This document shows, in pieces, positions 9,385 through 23,100 of a stretch of DNA of 64,000 bases. Location of the stretch: the NCBI GenBank assembly GCA_035772735.1, contig JASDFA010000020.1:109461501-109525500 (forward strand), given 5' to 3'. The notes under the pieces were generated by a model. That model searched no databases. It was not told the DNA's origin and saw only the letters and a list, made by a program, of their open reading frames with translations. Made by a program: the position numbers and the translations under genes. The DNA comes from Datura wrightii (lineage: Eukaryota > Streptophyta > Magnoliopsida > Solanales > Solanaceae). Every line of letters begins with the position of its first letter. The first letter of the stretch is position 1.

Positions 9385-12248
9385 TGTTACACCCCGTAGA
9401 ATTCCCGGCACTTAGATGACCTATTTCCACATTGGTTAAGCATATTTGAAGGCCATACGTGTTGGAGAAAGGCCCGGGAAAAGATCGGACGAGAAGCCTA
9501 TCGAACCATCGCGGAAGGAGCTGAGGCAGAGCCCCTCCGCGATGGCGGCGTGTCACGGAGGAGGAGCCTCCGCGTTGGCTCCGTGACACGTTGGCCTTGT
9601 CCAGGACCAAGTATATAAAGCCCCACTTCGGTTTTAAATGATTATATCCTTAAAAATTTCCAGAGAAACAGAGGGCAACGTAGAGGAAAGGAAAGGAACG
9701 AAGGAAATTATATATTTTCGTCCGATTACGCTGCCAAACGCTGCCCAAACTCAAATTAATCTCAGATACCGAAGTATTTAGCAGCAGAGAGCATTCCTAC
9801 GGATTCAGTTTCGTAAAATACGGCCGACGAATCGTCGAGCCACCGAGCCAAGGTAAGTGGAATTGCTCTAAATTAGTGTCTATGTGTTCCTAGCTGGGAA
9901 GTGAATATTTCTCCCTTCTGGGCCGCTGAAAAATAGCGAGTTTCTGGCCGTCTTTCGATAAGCCTAAGTTTAGGCTATAAACTATATCGAAAGTGACGTT
10001 GCCTTTTGAAATAAAGTTGTATTTAGTGTTAATTGATATGTTTATGAATGCAGTTGGGAGAAAACAGTTGAAGTACCGGCCGAGCCTCGTCCGACAGACG
10101 AATAAGTCAAGGATAAGGTATGTAAAGCTAATTCCTTCGGCAAGTTAGTAATCCAGTACGATAGATAGCGTGATGTACAGAAGAAAGAACTTATAAGTCA
10201 AGCACTAAGTCCAGTTTGAATTTAGTAAGCATGTTTTTATGATATTATGATATACATATACTCAGAATCAAAGTTAGTAAAGCAACATCAGATAGTCAGA
10301 TGATATCTCAGTTACAGTATAGGCAGACAGTCAGATAATATCTCAGATACAGTATAGTTCAGTATTGTGTTATTATGAACATTGGTACAACATGAGAAGC
10401 ATTGGGCTGTAACGTGTACGAGACCTATCAGTATGTGATGTAATATGCTACGTTAAGATATTGTTGAGTTCAGCTGAAACCCCGCGGCGTAGTATATTAT
10501 CCGTAAAGCATTTCCGACATAGAATAGTATACTAAAATAAAGTTTAGAAAGTATGTCAGGAATAGTAACTCATGTTACTATAGAAAATCAGTATACAGCA
10601 TAGTTTCAGCAGGAAGTCTATATCATGTTCAGCATTAGCCTCAGTATAGTCTGGCAGAAGACTATATTCGTACATACATATATATTACTTCCAGCCTCAG
10701 CATGTATTAAGTATGTACACATTTCTATTACTAGTCCAGCATATAGTGTATACAGAAACTTAGTAAACATCAGAGTTTTCAGCAGAAACATTGTCTTATA
10801 TAGCATTTGCTCCAGTGCATCCTGGCAGGAGACTATACTCATATTTATACTTCTTTACCTGCCTTAGCACGTATTAAATACGTACAGATTACTATCATTA
10901 GCTCAGCATGTAATATATATGATACTTCACCCCTATTAGCCTCAGCATGTGAGATACCCAGACAGTATTACCAGTTGAGACCGTTGTGTTGTTTGGGGTT
11001 GGATTACCTAGCATCCATGACCGCCCAGGGTTAATAGCTATGTCGACTCGTCCGCCAGAGGACGAGGATACGTCACTCTACAGAGTGGCATGCCGTCCCG
11101 CCAGGGGACGAAGATGGGATGCTAGTTTTTCCCCATATTTGTGCCTTGATCGGCCCTTACACACCCCAGTCGAGCGGATACGCCCGGGTGCAGATTCAGG
11201 AGTCCTTCGGACTCAGATACGGTTATAGTCAGGGGCTCAGTGAGCCCAAGTGCATACCCTGGGACCGGCAGGATGCTTACAGCCACTATAGGAGATGGGA
11301 TGACCAGGGTACGGGTATAGATTCTGTGCTGGCTGTACCTCCCGGCTTATGGGGGCCGGGTAAGGTTTGTGTGTGCTATGTTATGTTATTTCATGTTATG
11401 CCATGTTATGTTAGATACAAGTAGATCAGCAGTAGCACGATACGTTTCCAGGTATGACTCTTACCCTTCCCAGTAAAGATTGAGAGAAGGTATGATTTAC
11501 ATTATCAGACAGTTAGTCTATTCTCTCTACTTCAGTTTCTTCAGTTATATTATTGTATTCAGATTTTGCTTTCAGTTATTGCTTTACATACTCAGTACCA
11601 GCGGTACTGACGCCCGGTGGGGCGCTGCATTACTTGCCTGCAGGTACTTATAGACGAGCAGGTGACACCACGTGATTCCTGTCAGCGATCGAGTATTCAG
11701 CTCCTGTCATCCGGAGACTGAATTCCAGAGGTGTACTTCAGTTCTTTTGTTTTATAGTACGGGTAGGTCGGGGCCCTGTCCCGACCAGTTCTATTGCTAT
11801 TCTTAGAGGCTTGCAGTCTATATATTCCCTGTGGTCAGATGAGCCAGTCGTGTGAGGCCGTGCAGTTGTTTGGTTGTCAGTATTCTTGCTTTCTTTTACT
11901 TTGGTCGTGTGGGGCCATAGCTTGCCAGTAGTGGTGACCTTGCCGGTCACGTAGTTTCCTTTTGTGCTTTATGATTGAGTTGCAGATAACTAGACAGCAT
12001 GGTGGCCTTGTCGGCCCGCGTAGGTTTCCCTGAGATAATATGTTTCTGGTCAGCTGCTAGTACAGATACAGAAGGCTATAGGCCAACAGGCCGGGGGCTG
12101 TATTTACAGCCGTTATATAGCCCTTTGTTTTCAGAAATATGAGTTAGAGCCAGTCAGGGACTAGATGTGCCCAGGCTTAACAGTCCAGCAGGTCAGGTCC
12201 TAGTAGGGCACCAGGTGCCAGTCATACCCCCCAAGGCGGGGTGTGACA
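9385..12248 (+). repeat. 3' LTR of element B
   Basis: Same length and ends as the 5' LTR. It carries the same palindromes (9506-9515/9536-9545 and 9549-9560/9579-9590, perfect) and TATA (9612-9619). It is followed directly by the ATAAA duplication at 12249-12253. Confidence 0.95.
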
Positions 12249-14171
12249 ATAAAGCTGCAGAGAACATTCCTGCGGAGTTAGTTTCGTGAAATTCGGTCGG
12301 CGAACCGTCGTCCTACCGAGATAAGGTAAGTGGAATTGCTCCAAATTAGTATCAATATACTCCTAGCCCTAAAATGAGTATTTCTCCCTTCTGGACTTCC
12401 GAGAAATAGCGAGTTTTCGGCTGTTTTTCGATAAGTCAAAGTTTGGGCTATATATATATATTCAAAGTAGTTTTTGCTTTCGGGATATTGATGGATTTAC
12501 TTCTAATTACTGTGTATATGAATGTAGTTGGAAGAAATAGCTGGATATTGGCCGAGTTACGTCAGTTAGTCAAGAAGTCAGTAACGAAGGTATATAAGGC
12601 TAGTTTTTTCGGTAAGTTAGTAATTCTAGTATAGTAAAACAGAATAAATTCCAGAAGGAAGTTCCAGAAGGCGAGTATTAAGTATGTTTATATTATTATG
12701 TCATATTCAGAATAAAAGTCAGTAAATTTGTATTAAACAGTGAGATATTATTTCAGACTAAGTACCAGATTCAGTTTAATTCAACCAGAGAATTAGAATA
12801 GAATATCAAAACATGAACAGTATTATTTGATTTGTTATACATGTTATATATGATTATTGTTGTTTGTTGAGACCTGATTGTGTTATGTGGGCACCCTTAG
12901 AGCTTCCTTGCCGCCCCAAGGTTAATAGCTGTGTCGACTCGCCCACCAGAGGGTGAGGATACGTCACTCCAAGGTGTGGCATGTCGTCCGCAGTAGGACG
13001 AAGATGAGATGCAGCATTCCCCATAGCAGGCTGATCAGCATTATAGCATACCCTGTCGAGCGCTTGCACCTAGGGCACAGATTACAGATTACAGGTTACA
13101 GATACAGATCTCAGATTACAGTTATAGGAGTCCTCCAGACTCAAATACAGTTATAGTCAGGGGCCTAGAGAGCCCAAGCTGCATACCCAGGGGGCCGGCG
13201 GGGTGATCGTAGTTATTAGATGAGTGGAGTAAATTTATTTTTGGATGGTTTGACCAGGGTAGGGGTATGTAGATTGCGTGCTGATTGGTACCTTCCGGCT
13301 TATGGGGGCTGGTATAGGTTCTTGTATGCTATATATTTATATATGTTACTTATTAAGTTGATGAATAGCAGGACGCCGCATCGACAGGTATGATTCTTAT
13401 CTTCTTTCCAATACAGTTAAGCTCGGTACAGATTCTGCTATTCCAGACAATTTTAGCTATCCTCTGACATTTCAGTAACTACCAATTTACTGTTTATTTT
13501 CAGTTATGTCCAGTTTTGCTTTGCATACTCGGTACCAGTGGTAGTGACACCCATTTTGGGGCGCTGCATTATTTGCCTGCAGGTACTCATAGACGAGGAG
13601 CCGACCCCTCGTAATTCCAGCCAGCACACAGAGTCATCAGCTCCTGTCATCCAGAGCTAGACAGCTAGAGGTTTATTTCTTTTCTTTTGTGGTACAGTAT
13701 GGGTAGGTCGGGGCCCTGTCCCGACCATCTTATCAGTATTCTTAGAGGCTTGTAGATTGTATATTCCCTGTGGTTAGCTGTAGCGATTGTGTGAGGCCGT
13801 GTGTATGTTTTAGTTCATTTATGATGACCGCGTGGGGTCTTATTCAGTTGGTAGTGGTGATCTTGTTGGTCACGTAGCAATTTAGCACTTGTTTTCCTGA
13901 TTCAAAAATAACTAGACAGCATGGTGGCCTTATCGGCCCGCATAGGTTCCTTTATACTACTGTTGTTCTGGGTAGCTGTTGTTTTCTTACAGGTGGCTAT
14001 AGGCCTAGTCGGCCGGAGGCTGTATTTACAGCCGTTATATAGCCCGTCGTTTTCTTGAATCCGGAGTTAGAGCCAGCCTGGCATCAGAAATGCTTAGGCT
14101 CAGCTAGTCCAGCAGTCAGGTCCTAGTAGGGCACCAGGTGCCAGTCATGCCTTCCAAGGCGGGGCGTGACA
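12249..14171 (+). repeat. 3' LTR of element A, right piece (with right TSD copy of B)
   Basis: After the ATAAA copy (12249-12253), sequence homologous to the B LTR from its 'gcagagaacattcc' point continues. It includes the splice-like signals (aag|gtaagtg near 12325, tgtag|ttgg near 12528, aag|gtatat near 12590) and ends GGGGCGTGACA at 14171. It is more diverged and shorter than B. It is the downstream half of the LTR begun at 1672. Confidence 0.9.
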
Positions 14172-14788
14172 TTAAAATTGATGCAAATTATACACTCTAG
14201 ATATATATATATAGACACACACACACACACATATGAGATTAAAAAAATAATTTTGCAAGAATTATGGTAATTGATTATAATTTTTTTTTCTAAAAAAAGA
14301 ACGCAAGCCGAACAAAAACGTAAAAGGGGTATATAAGCAGTATATGCGGGACGTAGGGAGGTCAAAATTGGGTGTCAACAATTACTCCACTACACCTCAC
14401 TTAATGTCCCACTATTCTCTAATTCATTCTATGACAAAAGACCTACAATTATATAAAGGATAGTTTCTTCCTTATGCTATGCAGTAGAAGAAAATAGATG
14501 AGGAGAGTTGAGACAAAGAAATATTGTAAGTTTCCAACTAATTCACTATACAAAGAGAGTAATTTTATGTTGAAGAAAAGTTTGATGGAACTTTAAACTT
14601 TTCAACTAATTCAAAGTTGTTTGAGTCAAGAATATTACTGCTAAATTGGTGAAGATTATACAACAGTAAAACTTGAATCTCAATAAAAATGAAAAAATAT
14701 ATGTACCTCATTCTTTATATTTATTTATTTATTTTTATTAATTTTATTTTGAAGTGCAGTGTACTGTATATTCATCAATACTAAGCAA
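14172..14788. other. Intergenic, no gene seen; AT and AC microsatellites
   Basis: AT-rich flank of element A. It contains (AT)n followed by (AC)n at about 14198-14232. No coding sequence or recognisable transposon ends. Confidence 0.6.
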
Positions 14789-17700
14789 TCTAATTATTTA
14801 TATAAAGGAGAGACCTCAACCCGGTGACATGGCATATTTCATTGATCAGAAAAGCTATTTATCTTTTTTTATTTTTTTTTACATTTTTCTCAAATTTTTG
14901 GAGTTTTAATTTTATTTTTTCTTATAAGGTGCTTTCTTGAAAAATCAAAAGTCACTTTCATTAACTCCTATTCGTTACATTATACAACTTTTTCATCTTC
15001 TGCACTTTTCTAACAATTACAATATTTTTTTCCCTGTAATTTTTTTTCTCAAAAGGTTTTTCTCTTTCTATGAAAATACATGTATTCTCTATTTTAATGG
15101 GACTTTTTAAATGATTACCATCAATTTCATATCTTTTCATCTATTATTCATGATCCAGATTTTAATGTTCCCAACAAATAAATAATTAAAAAAACTTTGA
15201 ATCGTATATGTCAGTTTATAATAAAAGTCAGGAGATTTTTCATACATGATTAGAGTGTCTTATGGAACAAATGTCAAAGGTGTGTTTGAGTCTTTGCAAA
15301 TTTCTGTATATTTCTTAGATGACACTTCAACTCTTAAAGGTCAAATCTACTTTATGATTTGTTAGGTTTTAAATTTTATGAACAAATTTTTCAATCATTA
15401 CAATTTATTTATTATGCAGTTCGTGGTGTTATGATGGACTTCTCATTTTACTATCTTTGTAGAATTACCTTCAAGTTTTGATCATACAAATATTTTACGA
15501 ATTTGCAATAATTTGAGGATCTCAAAATGGATTTTGTGGATTGAGGGATGACTTGAAGATGGAAAAATAAAAGATATCTGCATAATTTTTTCATCCAATT
15601 TTGTGTCTATACCAGAAGATATAGGGCCAAAAACCTTCAAACAAGTCAGAGATTTGTGATTTTGTTATGAGATACATGTATTCTCTATTTTCTATGGGAG
15701 TTTTTAAATGATTTACCATCAATTTCATGCCCTTTTCATCTATTACTCATTATCTAAATTTTATGCTCTTATATCCCAATAAACAAACAAATGAAAAAAC
15801 CTTTCCATCGTATATGTCAGTTTATAATAGAAGTCGGGAGATTTTTCATACATGACTAGAGTGTCTTATGTAGCAAATGACAAAGGTGTATACAGATCTT
15901 TGCAAATTTCTGTCTATTTCTTAGATGATACTTCAACTTTTAAAGGATCAAATCTACTTTTCTATTTGTTAGATTTTAAATTTTGTGTACTAATTTGTCA
16001 ATCATTACAATTTATTTGTTAGACAGTTCATGTTATTATGATGGGCTTCTCATATTAACTGTCTTTTGTAGAATTACCTTCAAATTTTGATCAGATAAAT
16101 AAATTGGTGTTCTGGTCTTTGCAGATTTCTGTATATTTCTTAGATCACACTTCAACTCTTAAAGGAGCAAATCTACTTTTCGTTTTATTAGGTTTTAAAT
16201 TTTGTGAACTAATTTTTCAATTATTACAATCTCTTTGTTATGCAGTTCATGATACTATGATGGACTTCTCATTTTTACTATTTCTTTTGTAGAACTAACT
16301 TTAAATTTTGATCATATAAGTAGATTACAGATTGGTGACAACATGAGGATCTCAAAATGGATTTTGGAATTGAGGGATGACTTGAAGATGAAAAAAAAGA
16401 AGTTATTTGCATAATTTTTGCATCCAACTTTGTGTCTCTACCAGAAGCTTCAAGTTACATGTATATAAGTCCTAAAAAACTTTAAACAAGTCAGAGATTT
16501 GTGATTTTATTGTGAGATACATGTATTCTCTATTTTCAATGGGATTTTAAAATGATTTACCATCAACTTCATGTCATTTTCATCTGTTACTCGTGATCCA
16601 AGTTTTATGCTTTTATATCCTCAACAACAAACAAAAAAAAATCTTTCAACCGTATATGTCAGTTTATGATACAAGTCCGAAGATTTTTTATATGTGACTA
16701 GAGTGTCTTATGGATCAAATGAGAAAGGTGTGTTTGGGTATTTACAAATTTCTATCTATTTCTTAGATGGCATTTCAACTCTTAAAATATCAAATCTACT
16801 TTTTGATTTGTTAGGTTTTAAATTTTATATGCTAATTTGCCAATCATTACAATTTATTTGTTATGTAGTTCGTGGTATTATGATGGACTTCTCATTTTAC
16901 TATTTGTTTTGTAGAATTACTTTCAAGTTTTAATTAGATAAGTAATTTACGAGTGACGACAACTTGAGGATCTCAAAATGAATTTTGGGAATGATGGATG
17001 ACTTGAAGATGGGAAAAAAGAAGATATCTGCATAATTTTTTCATTCAACTTTGTGTCTCTGCCAGAAGATTCAAATTACATGTATATAGGGCCAAAAAAA
17101 CTTTAAACAAGTAGGAGATTTGTGATTTTATTGTGAGCAATATTCGCCTTCACTCAAGTTACATGTATATATTTTAGGTGGTTATGCTGAGCGGAGATGA
17201 AATACATGTCAATACTTTTTCTTTCGATCATAAAAAGGGAGAACCATTCCAATCCTGAATATGATTTTCCTCTTGCTCCTATGTTTTGTGAGTCTTTTTT
17301 CAACACTTTGCTCTGAAGTAGGAAAATAAAATTACTACAACATTGTTTCATGACATGCCTGAGTTGATTTAAAGATTTACTTAATTCCAATAAAATAAAA
17401 TATTTTTTCACAAGAGAATGTCTTTGATTTGGTATCTTATCAACTATATATTTTAAGAATAAAATTGGAGATGTAACTTTTGATAGTTTCATTAAAAGAA
17501 TCGAATGTAATTGTTGAATTGTTGTTCTCTTTTTATTTTATTATAGATTATGTGTTGTGTTTTATTATGCGCGCGTGCTTGGTGGACTATAATTTTCTTG
17601 GTTACTTATTTTTTAGTAATATTACTCCTTATTTGAAGAAGCATGTATGTTCTTATTATTTATTTTGTCATATTTGATTTTGATGGTGGTTTTGAATGTT

Positions 17701-19891
17701 TGATTCGGAAAACGAAAAGACAACGGAGAGTATTAATTCCAAAAAATAGTAAATTACTTAAAATCTGGACAAGACAATGACCTTTTTGTATTCACTTTTT
17801 AGCATGATAATATATATAATTCTCTTCTTTTGCTTTTTGTACGTTATTCTTGTGGTTTTTAAATTCTTGTATATCACCAATAATTTTAACCATGGCCATT
17901 AATTTTATCCATTATTTTTTCTCCGTGACACTTTTATATATTCTTAGCACTTATATGCTTGAAAATATTAGATGTAAATACTTAATAGTACTACTATGTA
18001 ACCAACTTAGGGTCATCTACTCACTATCTTACTTGGATATTTTTTTTGCAGAAAATTTAGGAGTCATATGATATACTCATTAACTATGATAATTAAGGTG
18101 ATCAATAAGATTTGAACTTCTACTAATAGAAACGAAGGAAGAAGTACAAAAAAGAGGAACAAAGACGGCTCTTATGTAGGAGGTGTGGGTCTTTCAAATG
18201 CTATATTCCTCAAATTAGATATTGATGAAATATTTCTACTTTGGTTTTCAAAGAATATATTTGTATCATTTATCAACTTGAATAGACATAATTGGATCAA
18301 GAGTCATTTTCAAAATCCAAGTTGGAAGAACTTGTATACCAATAAAGTCTATCATAACTTATTATTTTTCTGTTTTGTGTAAAGTATGAAATATATTAGT
18401 TGTATCTTTCTAATTTAACCCGATAATGTTAGGATAAATTATTGTACCTCAATAAATAGTGTCTCATTACAACAACTATAAGCCCTTATCCCAAACATAC
18501 TTAAGTTAGTTATACGAATAGTCACCGTGCCTATCACTTTTCATTTATGATTATAATCTATGTTGCTCAGATCCTCCATAAATGTTTTCATAATTGTGTT
18601 GGATCTTTCAAAAATATATATCTTTTAGAGAAGAATATTATCAAGATAAAAGAATATAGTTAGATTTGTTGGTTCAATAATTATATCTTACAAATCTATG
18701 CAACACCTGGTAAAAAGTTTATCCAACAGTTTCTTTTGTGTAATAGTTAATGGTCGTCATGCCAAACATACACTTTTCTTTATAATTAGTAGATAACAGG
18801 TCTTTCGCAAATTAGTTATGACTTCAGTATATATGTTAATTATTTTTTACTTTGTAAAGTAACTCTACTTTTTTGCGAACATAAAATTTAATAGTCAAGT
18901 ATAATCTCTTCATTAATTGATTAGTCTGAAGTTGTATGTCTGATTTGTTATGGGATATCGAAATTATATTAACGTCCTGAGTTGATATTGAGCTGCTTCA
19001 CATGACTGCTTTACATTAAATAATTTTTTTTTACATTTAAACTTCCAAGATATTTCATCCTATATTTATCTAATTAAGATGTTTAAATATTTACTTTAAT
19101 TGGTAAATCCACATGCTTATTAATTATATATGATGATGTCATTTTTCATGCATAAATGGTTAAAAGATACTCATAGGTATATCTAACTCACCAAAATGAA
19201 TCCAATGATGCATAAGTAAGATTATGCAATCCATTCAAGTTATCTGATCTAATCATTCAGGGTTGCATATCTCTTAAATAAATAGAAAGTGAAATGTAGC
19301 AGGTATTTCAAATTCTAGCAGCACTATCATTTGTATTTATGTTTCATGCATTTATTTGTTTAACCGGCTTTCTCTTAACGATAATATATAGTAATATTTT
19401 TCAAATTTGATGCATCGATGGCAGTGCAAAAACAATAGTATTAAAAGTAAATATTATAAGTATTATGAAGAAGATTGCTATTCGTATATAATATATCATA
19501 CATACTTTCTATCCTATTGAGAGGAAAGACGATTATATTTATGCTTGTGGATTTGCAACTCAAGATTGTTATATCTTTTTATTTATTTATTAAGATTATA
19601 TTGGAGACCATTTTGATGAGGGAACAACAACAAGAAAAGTGTTTATTGTGTGTTAATTTCCTATAATTTTGAAAGCTTTTAATTCGATAATTACTTTATA
19701 AAACTTTCAAATTTTATTTAAAAAGAAATTTGATTAGTTTAGACTTTAGACATGTCATTTATAAATGAAAATTAGTTGAAACAATTTTCATATTTATTAT
19801 GTTTCTGTGAATTAATTTATATTAAATGATCACCTTAGCAAGTTCACTTCTATTTTTAAATTATCGCGCGAATCGCGAAAAGATTAACTAG
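14789..19891 (+). mobile_element. Candidate non-autonomous Helitron
   Basis: The 5' end reads A|TCTAATTATTTATATAAAGG, of the TC-start type typical of plant Helitrons. The 3' end has a small hairpin (TCGCG 19864-19868, loop CGAAT, CGCGA 19874-19878), a short AT linker and CTAG (19888-19891), followed by T. Insertion between A and T without a target duplication fits. No Rep/helicase coding sequence is visible, so it would be non-autonomous. The interior is AT-rich and contains a tandem repeat block. Pairing of these two particular ends is inferred. Confidence 0.5.
15066..17135 (+). repeat. Degenerate tandem repeats, four copies, inside the candidate Helitron
   Basis: Repeated landmarks are 'acatgtattctctattt', 'cgtatatgtcagttta', 'tagagtgtcttatg', 'ttcttagat..cacttcaactctt' and 'ctcaaaatgga'. 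Approximate copies are 15066-15660, 15661-16093 (lacking its tail), 16094-16507 (lacking its head) and 16508-17135. Each has a similar broken reading frame (FLD.TSTLK..NLLF.LLGFKF) that I do not recognise. The short open frames at 16104-16292 and 16694-16933 are remnants of this repeat, not separate genes. Confidence 0.7.
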
Positions 19892-20137
19892 TTATCTAAT
19901 AATATACAAGTATCGTCAATATCAGACTCTTATGAACCTTTCTTTTGAGAGTTCAAAGCTCAAACTCCTACTCCTAAGAATTAATTGCAGGACTGCAGAC
20001 GGAAAACCCCAAAAAAGGAACACAAATGTTGCCATGTACAGAACAAGACGAACTTTCTCAAAAATGGTAAGAAGCTTCTTTTTTTTTTTTTGGATGAAAA
20101 GTAATGTTAATGGTGAGAAGAAGCTTTACTGCTGACT
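17136..20137. other. AT-rich sequence, no gene seen
   Basis: The right part of the candidate Helitron and the short flank down to the RAE1 stop codon. Only scattered short frames without recognisable domains. The last about 250 bp would hold the RAE1 3' UTR. Confidence 0.5.
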
Positions 20138-23100
20138 TCACTTTCTACCGCTACTTCCAATTCGCGGCTTGCCTTTAACCTCTGACTCCTGCATGAAAAA
20201 TAGTCGGGTATAGCTAAAAACACTAATATACTTCTTTTTATTTCATTTGGGGATTTTGATGAGTATATATTGTTCAAACAAACCAAGGCTTCAGTTGATG
20301 GTATATACCTGTGGGATGTGCAAGTAAATGTATGTTTTTGCAGTTGATGGATTGTGATTTTCTGCACCCTTGCTCCAATCATAACAAACCTATACACAAA
20401 ATTGGTTAAACATATTGAAAACTGACGCAAATTTGCATGCAAGACTAAGAGAAAATCGGCAAAAAGACATCAGAAAATTCTAGAATTATGGGGGGAAAGA
20501 GGAACAAAAAAGGGGCATATTGTGCATTCATGCTGGCAAGGAAAAAGACCAGTGGAACTGGGGCAAGTATCCTAGTAATGGTTTTCTTAGTGGCACAGAG
20601 GACACTCCCTCGAGAAAGGGTGAGCATGCACTACAAAAGATATTTCATAGTAAAGGTACTGAACAAAAGTAACCAAAAACATACCGCATATGCATAGATT
20701 GAGCCATCATTGTTGAACGCGCTGCAAGGTATGGGTTGGCTGCATCTTGACATTGCCTAAAGAAAACATACACAAAGAAACAATAATGGAAGATGCCAAA
20801 AGTTGAAGCAGCTACAAATGTTAAATATAAACTATTCTTGTCTTCTTCCACAATTAAAGAATTATAACATGCTACGGAGAATGAGTCAGTCTCAAAACAT
20901 GCTACCGTTATATTGAAAAGCATGCCAGCCTTCCATTTGATATCACTATTTGATTGACACAGATTTAAGTTGTTAAATTTGATAATTACAAGTATTCATT
21001 GGAATGATTGAAAAGCTATTTGATAGAGAAAATATACATCCAAGGTTAATAACTTGAATTGTTTATCGATTTGAATTCTTGAAAGTTGTGAAAGCTGAAT
21101 AAGACTAGAATTATGTCAAACACTGACACATTTAGGATGTCCTAAAACAAAGTGTCATATAAAGTGAGGATTATACCGCAAAAGATAAAATGATCAAGTA
21201 TGGGAATGAAAAGGGTTAAGTGGAGTGGAATGGATACTGAGAATTCATATAGCTGGCACCAACTAGTTGAGATTGAGGCATAGTTGTTACTGTAGTACGG
21301 AGAATCAACCAGAAAACTCATATCAGCAGAAGTAAGGTCCCAGGCTTGCAGCAGAAAGAAAGATAGGGTCGCAAACGTACAACTGTCTTAGCATTTTCTA
21401 ATTTGCTGTTCTTTTGTTTTATGTTTTTCTTTTCCAGCTGTAACTCCATACATCACCAATTTGGAGAAAAGCCATAAAAGATCAAGAGGAAGACGGTTTT
21501 TATCTTAAGCAATAAAAGGTACCTGAGGAAATAACCTAATGGTTTTCTCATAAATAAAAAACCAAGAAGTAGCATTTCCTTTAGTTCACGAATGACTATC
21601 TGCTAGAATTTATGGGTCACCCTGATGCAAACTTTAAAGTCATAAATTTGCAAACTGGTGTGCATTAAAGAAAGTGGTACAGCTGATGTGTACCAAAGGA
21701 TACAGAGAAAGATTCAAGTAATCCTAGAAAGTCCTACATTGAACAACCTAATATTCAGAAAGGTCTATGTGACCAAGTAAGGTCTCACAGAGCAATCCTC
21801 TTTTGCAACATTACAGTTTTTATTTTGTCATAATCAAATGAATGAATAAACAACCACCAAAGAGAGATATTTGGTTTTTAATATCCAGAAACTAGGAATG
21901 ATCAATTTCATTCATTTAAATGTATGCCAATTCCGTTCATAAAGAAGACATGCTAGAAATCATAAAAAATAAAAAAAAATGACTGAAAATTTATAGAAAT
22001 TAGCACTTAAAAAGGACCAAGGATACTTTAAGCCTCTGTTTGCTATCTTTGTCCCAAAAGTTGAAGGCACCGTCAGATCCCGCAGTTGCAAACGTTCCAT
22101 GTGTCTGGGTGGCAGATGTAACACATGACAAATGAGTTGAAGTAGCAATATTAGTAGTATTTAGCAATAGTATAGTGTCTATTTGACAATGACAACTTCC
22201 CTGAAGACCAACTTTAAGAAGCTAGTCCAGTGTTGTATTTATCAACTTTATGTTCAGCTTATGTTATTAACACAAGCTTGCTATATACTTTCAGGTCTCT
22301 AGCTCTTACACTTAACAGTTCAACTTACTCCTAGACTAAGAATACCAATCCTAAAGGTAAGGACAACTGAAATAGCACAATCATAAAGCTTGTAGATTTT
22401 ATCACCCAAGACCAGAAATGTACATGCACCATATATAGGTTCTTCTAACAATAACTTGCTAAAGATGGTCCACACAGCAATTGACTGGCAATTTCGCTTG
22501 GTCAACACTATATCCACCAGATATTAAAAAAGGATATGAGAGACAGCTATACATCCTCTTACCTCCCAAAAGATGCAACATTAGAAGATAGAGAGCAAAA
22601 TTTATAGAGAATGAGGCTGGCGGGCAGCAATGAATTAAAATATACAAAGAAAAAAAGATCTTACAGGGTGGAAGTTCAGTGAGTTGACTGACTAAATTTC
22701 ATTGCCCTCCCTGTGGCATTTGAATGTGAAGTTTTTACTTTGTTGCGAGTCATCCAGATGATGCACACCAACCCGTCCTTCAATAGAGCCAACCTAAATA
22801 TAGGATGTACAGTATTAGATGATACATGTCTCACTGAATCTAGAACCTAGATGCATCTGATATAATGTATTCACAACATCAGAATATCAGGAATTATTTA
22901 CAGACCACATGTAAGAATAGAAATAAGCTATAACCATAGGGTACAGTTCAAGAATGCCTAGGACAATTAAACCCAAATGCACCATAAAACTCCTTCTCAG
23001 AAAATAACTAAAATAGATTCAGTAGAAGTGTCTTTTCTCGAGTAAGATTCAGTAGAAGCGTCTTTAAGCATCACAATGCATAAGTGAAGGGGAATTGCTC

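Larger units (their letters stand above)
2060..12248 (+). mobile_element. Element B: complete but non-autonomous Tekay-type Ty3-gypsy retrotransposon
   Basis: This is a 10.2-kb insertion bounded by ATAAA duplications, with LTRs at 2060-4923 and 9385-12248 of exactly equal length (2864 bp). Both begin TGTTACACCCC and end GGGGTGTGACA. An iMet-type primer binding site follows the 5' LTR and a polypurine tract precedes the 3' LTR. The interior (4924-9384) is a decayed gag-pol with many stops and deletions. By eye the two LTRs differ at about 39 sites with no indels, about 1.4%. It lies inside the 3' LTR of the related older element A. Confidence 0.95.

Noticed and set aside
15066..17135. CRISPR-like or gene-cluster interpretation of the repeats
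   Set aside because: The units are hundreds of bases long, degenerate and contiguous in a plant genome. There are no short identical repeats with unique spacers.
17154..17492. 112-codon minus-strand open frame as a gene
   Set aside because: AT-rich composition, no domain, no start context and no support from the other strand or repeats; chance opening in low-GC DNA.
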